Source of the DNA: Ascidia mentula
Taxonomy: Eukaryota > Chordata > Ascidiacea > Phlebobranchia > Ascidiidae
Reading direction: 5' to 3'
NCBI GenBank assembly: GCA_947561715.1
Contig: OX387205.1
Location: 625,001-689,000 of the forward strand
Length of the DNA: 64,000 bases
Part shown: one piece after another, positions 56,101 through 64,000 of the stretch
Layout: each line of letters opens with the position of its first letter
Numbering within the stretch: the first letter of the stretch is position 1
The notes under the pieces: model-generated
The model's input: the letters and a program-made list of their open reading frames with translations, nothing else
Told to the model about the DNA's origin: nothing
Database searches by the model: none
Program-made: the position numbers and the translations under genes

Positions 56101-59069
56101 CTGTTATGCAGAACTGGACAGGTGACCTCCTACATTGCACTGTGTGCAATCACAATAGCTAAATATTGTAGCACAGAGGTTTTGAGTTTGTTCTAAACAG
56201 AATATTATAATAATACAAGTTTTGAATTCTGTTTGTATAAAATATGAATGTAGGTTTTTAGATTTCAATGTAAAAAAATCTACCATCATAAAAAAAATTT
56301 TAGTACAACTTATTTTTGTGAAAATTACTTTAAGTGAAATAAATCCAAATCCAACAAACACTAAAAAAGCTCACAGATACAAATTTCAATTTTAACAACT
56401 GAAATTGACTTACAAGTTGACCATCCCACACCAGGCAAATCCTTCACTGAATGTTCTTGAATGAATTCTTCAGCTATATTTGCTGTTACTTGATGTTGAC
56501 CGTTTGGTTTTCCAACCCTTGTAGCCATTCTAGCAAGAGCAATGTTTGGTCCAATTCCTGAAACAATTGATCAGATTTTAATTAGTTTTTGTAAGTCTCA
56601 ACCTGAAATAGTCATCCAGTCAAAATTCGTGTTATTTGAAAAACAAGATGCACTGTTGGTCTATTGTTAGCTTTACCATTACTTTTTATAAACCTTAGCT
56701 GCACTAGCATTATTTAGGGTCTTTTTGTCACTGTTCAAGTGTTGATATAAACAAAATACTCCACAATACAAAACCTCTGTTTAAAGTAACATGTACTTTT
56801 TTAATGGTTAGTAGAATATCAAAACATGCTACAGATTAGCACATAGTGCTAGTTGCAAAAAGGACCAATACTTTTAAAAACACCAACCTGCGGAAGCATT
56901 ACAACCTGTTTCCTTCTTTATTTTATCTCTAATATGCTCAGCTATAGTGCCAGGGTGAATCCCCGTTTGTGCAACCAACTGTGTGACATCAAGGAGAGCC
57001 TCGTCACAGCTCACCGCTTCCAGGGTGCGTGTGTACGAACACAAGATGGAGTAAAGTTTTCTTGATGCTTCTTTGTAAGCCTCGAAGTCGTATGGAATAC
57101 ATCTGCACAAAAAGTATAATTGCATTAAAAATTAAAAAAAAAGATCAAAGTATTTAAATTTTAAACTGTTATTTGATAATTCTGTGGTTAAGAGTAGCCA
57201 ACACATCGGCATACACAAGATCAGGGCAAAGATCCTTTGCTTTTCCATAAAACATTCCATTCTTGAGACCAGCAGATCTGGCCTCATAGTTGCACGAAGC
57301 TATTTCAGATAAAGAAGGCGCTGTGTCAGTGGATGGGGGATTATTATTTGTGGGTGTCTCCTTCCTGGAACTGCAATTGAACAAAATAGTTACTTTTTTA
57401 GTCATGGCATTATAAATTTTGTGTGGTAATGTACCACCCACATTTGTACGCAACAAAAAAATAATACTATGCTGCAAAATGTTTAAATCTGAGGTTAAAC
57501 AACTTCACAATAACACTTTGAATTAACCTTTCATCCAAGTTTTTGTTTCTTTTTAGCTTTTTATTGTAATAATTTCTTTCAAATTCCAAATCAACACCAG
57601 GTCTTTGTCTGACGGTGGATGAACTATTTGTAGAATGATGGGTTACCGCCACTGGTTGACCAATCAGATGTGGGCGAGAAAGAAGTCCGACAGACACAAA
57701 GAAGCAGTCCATGTCAACATGCATAATGCACCTTTCATTTCCTGCCACTGGAGAGTCAGTAACTGCAAAAGTCGTATAGGTTACATTGTAACCATATTCA
57801 AAGGTTGAGCTTGAAACCGTACAAATTCACCTTTTTTGTGGTGTAACTGTATCAGCTCATTTTGTCCAGTTAGTTCTGCAGGATTGCTTGTTAATGATCT
57901 AAAACCAATATATAGTTATGATCCAATTACATGGATTATATCCTTTAATATTGTGCAAAAGTAACTTTATTTGAAAGAAACTTTGAACAGGAAATACCTG
58001 ACAAAATCAGCCAGTTCAGTTTTCCAGGTAGAGAGAAAATGCAATCTTGAGTTGGCATAGAAATCTGCCAGGAAGTTGTTGTCTGTTGTCGCAGGTATTT
58101 TTCCACTTAAAGAAGTTGTAAATATTAGATAAACCCAGTTGGAAAGCTGGTAGGTTTACCTTGTGTTTGATGTGGTATTCTCAATGTCTGAATCTGTTGG
58201 ATGTTTCTCAACTAACAAACTTGTTGAACAACTCGCTTCATCAACAATTGCTTTTTCATCTAAAAATTATCATCCTAATTAATAAAATAACAAAGCAATA
58301 TTTTACCGAAGGCAAGATTTTGATCAACAAATCACTAGATTTTGAATAATAACATACTTGTTATTTTGTCAGAAAAACTTGATATTGTCCTTTGATTTTT
58401 TCCCACTCCATGTGCTGCCACAATGTATGGTTGTATTGGAAGCAACGAATTAGCTTTAATGCTGTCAACAATCCATTCTGGCTTAACAATCTTCTGGTTT
58501 GGTCTCAAATCTTTTGCTTTAGCTCGGGGCAAATTTGATGCAATTACATGAGTTGTCCCTGTGCTGTAAAAAAACAAATTGCTGATCAGCATAATTCATG
58601 TAAAGCTCTTTCAAACATTCTTTGAACTAATTTTGTCAAAAACAGTAAAAATACAAAATGTTTAATAAAATAACTGTTTTTCAGTTGAAGAAGAATGACA
58701 TTTCCTTCAACATTCTTTTAAAACTTAACTTTTACACTAGCTGAAATAAATTGAATAAATTGCATCAGTATATTATGAAACATACCATTTATTTGATGCC
58801 TACATTACATGGTAAAGCACATACCTTGAATAATAGGCATGAAATCGTCCACCATGTTGAGCCATGAGGGTTTTAAGTTGATCTGCTGTTGGAATGGTGT
58901 AGCCATTTACATGGATCGCAACATTTTCGAACAAGGAAGATAAACAGTCTTCTTTGTTTTTCTGATCCTCAAACTGCTGATCAAGTTTTTGAATCTTGGC
59001 ATTCATGTATCCTCCCATACTTGACCAGCCATCGTCTGATTGGACACGAAACTGACCTCTTCCACCCAT
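53114..59069 (-). CDS. REV1: REV1 translesion DNA polymerase / deoxycytidyl transferase
   Basis: Y-family polymerase that inserts dCMP opposite abasic sites and G and recruits other translesion polymerases. Nineteen exons sum to 2,997 nt, 998 aa (human 1,251): 58825-59069, 58358-58563, 58160-58259, 57998-58105, 57831-57898, 57528-57762, 57215-57370, 56888-57102, 56414-56557, 55928-56064, 55607-55714, 55177-55386, 54824-54933, 54650-54729, 54417-54487, 54179-54280, 53788-54124, 53533-53683, 53114-53327. In order: BRCT (GGYMNAKIQKL to IVKPEWIVDSIKA), the N-digit with the template-mimic Arg in NSRLHFLSTWK, the palm (HVDMDCFF; VSCDEALLD), KPNGQ, helix-hairpin-helix DLPGVG, little finger KERKSVSADVNYGIR, one ubiquitin-binding motif (FLDALPEDIRREVEQ), and the C-terminal partner-binding domain across the last two exons (VRRWVAQ; YLRRLTSESRDLERVSIVIR). 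The start is the first ATG before GGRGQF. Confidence 0.95.
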
Positions 59070-59449
59070 TTTTATACCAGTTGTCACTGCACCATATAAT
59101 AGGGCTACAGAACCAAGAGGATCCTAGTAGACTGAACTTTGAATGCAGATAGTTTGCATTAAGATCAACTACCAAACACTGCTAATTGCTTACAATGTCA
59201 CAAACACAAAATCATTTAAAATCTTGTTGTTTTGTTATGATTGACCACCCTCATTCTGGCAGAATTCTGGCAGAATAATTTTGCAAATTTGCCACATTTT
59301 GGAAGGTACAACAGGCATTTACTCAAAAATTGGTTTCTTTTGGATTAGAATCAAATTACAGAGATAAGCAAGCAGTTCAAACCTCAAAAAACATTTAAAC
59401 AAATTTTTTCGCAGCTGTATCAATCAAAAAAATCGCGAATTAAAAAAAT
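59070..59449. promoter_or_regulatory. REV1 upstream region, squeezed against the satellite array
   Basis: Only about 380 bp separate the REV1 start codon from the first recognisable satellite sequence. The core promoter must lie here or in the array. I see no TATA box I would trust. Confidence 0.35.
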
Positions 59450-61195
59450 CGCCTGGTTTTGCGATTCAGCATAATGGCGGCATGCAAAAAACTTCCCTAA
59501 TACAAAGAATTCTGCTCGGCGTTCTTGCAATAGGTGCCAATATTGACCAACATCACGAGAACGGAAATTTAATGCTCTACCACATGCAATTAACAAATTT
59601 GAAATTAAGGTGCCGGATGATCTTCAAATCGCCCATCGAAGACGACCCGCTTTTTTGCGAATCAGCAGCATAATGGCGTATTGTCGGCATGCGAAAAACT
59701 TCCCTATTAAAACAATTCTGCTCGGCGTTCTTGCAATAGGTGCCAATATTGACCAACATCACGAGAACGGAAATTTAATGCTCTACCACATGCAATTAAC
59801 AAATTTGAAATTAAGGTGCCGGATGACCTTCAAATCGCCCATCGAAGACGACCCGCTTTTTTGCGAATCAGCAGCATAATGGCGTATTGTCGGCATGCGA
59901 AAAACTTCCCTATTAAAACAATTCTGCTCGGCGTTCCTGCAATAGGTGCCAATATTGACCAACATCACGAGAACGGAAATTTAATGCTCTACCACATGCA
60001 ATTAACAAATTTGAAATTAAGGTGCCGGATGACCTTCAAATCGCCCATCGAAGACGACCCGCTTTTTTGCGAATCAGCAGCATAATGGCGTATTGTCGGC
60101 ATGCGAAAAACTTCCCTATTAAAACAATTCTGCTCGGCGTTCTTGCAATAGGTGCCAATATTGACCAACATCACGAGAACGGAAATTTAATGCTCTACCA
60201 CATGCAATTAACAAATTTGAAATTAAGGTGCCGGATGACCTTCAAATCGCCCATCGAAGACGACCCGCTTTTTTGCGAATCAGCAGCATAATGGCGTATT
60301 GTCGGCATGCGAAAAACTTCCCTATTAAAACAATTCTGCTCGGCGTTCTTGCAATAGGTGCCAATATTGACCAACATCACGAGAACGGAAATTTAATGCT
60401 CTACCACATGCAATTAACAAATTTGAAATTAAGGTGCCGGATGACCTTCAAATCGCCCATCGAAGACGACCCGCTTTTTTGCGAATCAGCAGCATAATGG
60501 CGTATTGTCGGCATGCGAAAAACTTCCCTATTAAAACAATTCTGCTCGGCGTTCTTGCAATAGGTGCCAATATTGACCAACATCACGAGAACGGAAATTT
60601 AATGCTCTACCACATGCAATTAACAAATTTGAAATTAAGGTGCCGGATGACCTTCAAATCGCCCATCGAAGACGACCCGCTTTTTTGCGAATCAGCAGCA
60701 TAATGGCGTATTGTCGGCATGCGAAAAACTTCCCTATTAAAACAATTCTGCTCGGCGTTCTTGCAATAGGTGCCAATATTGACCAACATCACGAGAACGG
60801 AAATTTAATGCTCTACCACATGCAATTAACAAATTTGAAATTAAGGTGCCGGATGACCTTCAAATCGCCCATCGAAGACGACCCGCTTTTTTGCGAATCA
60901 GCAGCATAATGGCGTATTGTCGGCATGCGAAAAACTTCCCTATTAAAACAATTCTGCTCGGCGTTCCTGCAATAGGTGCCAATATTGACCAACATCACGA
61001 GAACGGAAATTTAATGCTCTACCACATGCAATTAACAAATTTGAAATTAAGGTGCCGGATGACCTTCAAATCGCCCATCGAAGACGACCCGCTTTTTTGC
61101 GAATCAGCAGCATAATGGCGTATTGTCGGCATGCGAAAAACTTCCCTATTAAAACAATTCTGCTCGGCGTTCTTGCAATAGGTGCCAATATTGAC
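59450..61195 (+). repeat. 206-bp satellite array, left (about 8.4 units)
   Basis: Period 206 bp, measured from exact recurrence (for example 59610, 59816, 60022). Inner units are almost identical; the outermost (59450-59690) is diverged, as at an array edge. A variant GTTCCTGC in place of GTTCTTGC occurs at 59934 and 60964, exactly five units apart. The open frames in each unit recur only because the DNA does. Confidence 0.95.
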
Positions 61196-62337
61196 CAAAT
61201 TTGACCATATTGACCAATAAGCCTTCTAAATTTATAACTTTAGCAGTATGCAAGTACAACATGTGTTCAATCATGTACATTTGCACAAATCAGCAAACTT
61301 GGCAATAATACACAACTTTATTTGTAAAAAATTGTATTTGTTGACTTCCGGGGCCGGGCCACGTAGCAGCCTTCGACATGCTACAAAATATTGATTTGCG
61401 GACTGCAGTTTGTACACCCTTGGTGTAAACAAATACAAAACATTTTTGCTACATGTTTAGATGATGGGTTCCTTCTTACATTTCTTTTTCATGTGCTCTT
61501 TGGATAAAATGGCAACAAATTTTAGAGATATGTGACATATATAACGCTAAATACTATTTTTTCTAATACCCACAAACATATGTATTTACTGTTTATCCTG
61601 TGACATGTGTTGCATAATTGATTTCTGTGACAAAATACTGTAAAAAAAATATGCTCTATTTTCTGTGCAGGTCGTATTCAGTTCGAAAAAAAAGGAAAAG
61701 TTGAATTGTTATGGTTACTTTTGAGGAAAAAGAAAATTGAAAATGTAGTAAATTCCTGCAAATGTGTCATTGGTAGGGGAGTCAGGAGATAATAGGAGAG
61801 GGGTTAATAAAATTTTCATGTTAGGTACCACGAATCCATACGAGTTGATAAACCCTTCGGTATCTGAGATCAAATCCTAATAGAATGCAACAGTACAGTC
61901 AAACGATAACGCGTGAAATATGTCCACATCAAAGTCATTGCGTCATAAGGGACAAACAGAAAGAAAGGCAATCTTCGACCAAAACGAATTTCAAGGCCAG
62001 GACCAAACTTTATTTTAACAAAATAGGACTAAAGACCGCATGTCAGCAATTCTATTAAAATAGTTTTGCCCGCGGGGAATGCCCGTCTTGTACTCCTGCG
62101 TCATAGAGAGTCTCAGTTTCGTCACAAGGCAACCGGTGATGCATTGGGGTCAATTTTCTATTTAATGAGCAAGAAGTCACGTGGTGTAGCCAGGGCGATT
62201 TTCAGCGTGTTTGGTGCAGTTTTAGTGCAAATTTTTGCTCTTCTCAGTCAGTCAGACGTTTGGTGAAGGGTGCTGTGAAAAGTTTAGTTGAAAAACCATC
62301 AAAATGTTCAAGGGGATGAAGCACAAAATTGAATCTT
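61196..62337. other. Unique spacer between inverted satellite arrays
   Basis: About 1.1 kb of single-copy-looking, AT-rich sequence, with a golgin-like first exon at its right end. Nothing else recognised. It lies between arrays of opposite orientation. Confidence 0.6.
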
Positions 62338-62342
62338 TTATT
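62304..62342 (+). CDS. Possible golgin-like first coding exon, cut by satellite
   Basis: ATG in a good context (ATCAAAATG) begins MFKGMKHKIESFI, which resembles the short basic amphipathic start of GRIP golgins (human GOLGA4 MFKKLKQKI, GOLGA1 MFAKLKKKI, from memory). After 13 codons the sequence passes straight into satellite without a splice donor. Either the exon was truncated by the array, the assembly is wrong here, or the likeness is chance. Confidence 0.25.
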
Positions 62343-64000
62343 GGCACCTATTGCAAGAACGCCGAGCAGAATTGTTTTAATAGGGAAGTTTTTCGCATGC
62401 CGACAATACGCCATTATGCTGCTGATTCGCAAAAAAGCGGGTCGTCTTCGATGGGCGATTTGAAGGTCATCCGGCACCTTAATTTCAAATTTGTTAATTG
62501 CATGTGGTAGAGCATTAAATTTCCGTTCTCGTGATGTTGGTCAATATTGGCACCTATTGCAAGAACGCCGAGCAGAATTGTTTTAATAGGGAAGTTTTTC
62601 GCATGCCGACAATACGCCATTATGCTGCTGATTCGCAAAAAAGCGGGTCGTCTTCGATGGGCGATTTGAAGGTCATCCGGCACCTTAATTTCAAATTTGT
62701 TAATTGCATGTGGTAGAGCATTAAATTTCCGTTCTCGTGATGTTGGTCAATATTGGCACCTATTGCAAGAACGCCGAGCAGAATTGTTTTAATAGGGAAG
62801 TTTTTCGCATGCCGACAATACGCCATTATGCTGCTGATTCGCAAAAAAGCGGGTCGTCTTCGATGGGCGATTTGAAGGTCATCCGGCACCTTAATTTCAA
62901 ATTTGTTAATTGCATGTGGTAGAGCATTAAATTTCCGTTCTCGTGATGTTGGTCAATATTGGCACCTATTGCAAGAACGCCGAGCAGAATTGTTTTAATA
63001 GGGAAGTTTTTCGCATGCCGACAATACGCCATTATGCTGCTGATTCGCAAAAAAGCGGGTCGTCTTCGATGGGCGATTTGAAGGTCATCCGGCACCTTAA
63101 TTTCAAATTTGTTAATTGCATGTGGTAGAGCATTAAATTTCCGTTCTCGTGATGTTGGTCAATATTGGCACCTATTGCAGGAACGCCGAGCAGAATTGTT
63201 TTAATAGGGAAGTTTTTCGCATGCCGACAATACGCCATTATGCTGCTGATTCGCAAAAAAGCGGGTCGTCTTCGATGGGCGATTTGAAGGTCATCCGGCA
63301 CCTTAATTTCAAATTTGTTAATTGCATGTGGTAGAGCATTAAATTTCCGTTCTCGTGATGTTGGTCAATATTGGCACCTATTGCAAGAACGCCGAGCAGA
63401 ATTGTTTTAATAGGGAAGTTTTTCGCATGCCGACAATACGCCATTATGCTGCTGATTCGCAAAAAAGCGGGTCGTCTTCGATGGGCGATTTGAAGGTCAT
63501 CCGGCACCTTAATTTCAAATTTGTTAATTGCATGTGGTAGAGCATTAAATTTCCGTTCTCGTGATGTTGGTCAATATTGGCACCTATTGCAAGAACGCCG
63601 AGCAGAATTGTTTTAATAGGGAAGTTTTTCGCATGCCGACAATACGCCATTATGCTGCTGATTCGCAAAAAAGCGGGTCGTCTTCGATGGGCGATTTGAA
63701 GGTCATCCGGCACCTTAATTTCAAATTTGTTAATTGCATGTGGTAGAGCATTAAATTTCCGTTCTCGTGATGTTGGTCAATATTGGCACCTATTGCAAGA
63801 ACGCCGAGCAGAATTGTTTTAATAGGGAAGTTTTTCGCATGCCGACAATACGCCATTATGCTGCTGATTCGCAAAAAAGCGGGTCGTCTTCGATGGGCGA
63901 TTTGAAGGTCATCCGGCACCTTAATTTCAAATTTGTTAATTGCATGTGGTAGAGCATTAAATTTCCGTTCTCGTGATGTTGGTCAATATTGGCACCTATT
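62338..64000 (-). repeat. 206-bp satellite array, right, inverted (at least 8 units)
   Basis: The same 206-bp unit as the left array, on the opposite strand, running off the window. The five-unit variant appears once, at about 63178 (GCAGGAAC in place of GCAAGAAC). Counted outward from the spacer it is in unit 5, against units 2 and 7 on the left. Confidence 0.95.

Noticed and set aside
59610-63952. Repeated open frames of 89 and 61 codons on both strands
   Set aside because: They recur every 206 bp with the satellite itself and appear on both strands of the same DNA, so they are by-products of the repeat.

Overview
The window reads as nuclear DNA of a sea squirt, most likely a Ciona species. 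It has an AT-rich background, short introns with clear GT/AG borders, a chordate-type titin ending in the M10-like Ig domain, and a receptor tyrosine kinase whose ectodomain is a vitamin-K-dependent Gla domain, a combination I recall from Ciona. I spliced the genes by hand. Summed exon lengths close in frame for titin, NDC80, REV1 and all three cupin genes, which supports those models.

Layout. 1-21020 (+): the C-terminal 6,044 residues of titin, comprising three 11-domain A-band super-repeats, a kinase-proximal block, the kinase, and an M-band tail of seven Ig domains with a charged Ser-rich linker. 22923-29000 (+): NDC80/HEC1 in 16 exons, with foldback elements in two introns. 29676-35064 (-): a Gla-domain receptor tyrosine kinase, convergent with NDC80; its signal-peptide exon was not found. 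35519-43010: a complex tandem repeat field. 44131-52381 (-): three membrane-anchored Cupin_5 (DUF985) genes, two of them recent duplicates. 53114-59069 (-): REV1 in 19 exons, 998 aa. 59450-64000: two arrays of a 206-bp satellite in opposite orientation, flanking a 1.1-kb spacer with a golgin-like first exon.

The most unusual part is 35.5-43 kb. A module of about 0.5 kb is repeated in direct tandem, with one inverted copy and one aberrant copy. Five of the six copies carry a colinear series of short blocks that I recognise as large-subunit rRNA domain V (peptidyl-transferase region), and every copy ends in a GCGACTC/GAGTCGC hairpin followed by a run of T. Copy-to-copy changes in the hairpin keep base pairing. 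Spacers of about 1 kb are studded with a recurring box centred on ATCGACTCTG and contain a large foldback. This could be an rRNA-derived ncRNA gene family, a fast-evolving rRNA-like array, or an rDNA-derived satellite; a covariance-model search and RNA data would decide.

The protein genes do not form one pathway: titin is sarcomeric, NDC80 kinetochore, the RTK a surface receptor, REV1 translesion DNA synthesis, and the cupins are of unknown role.
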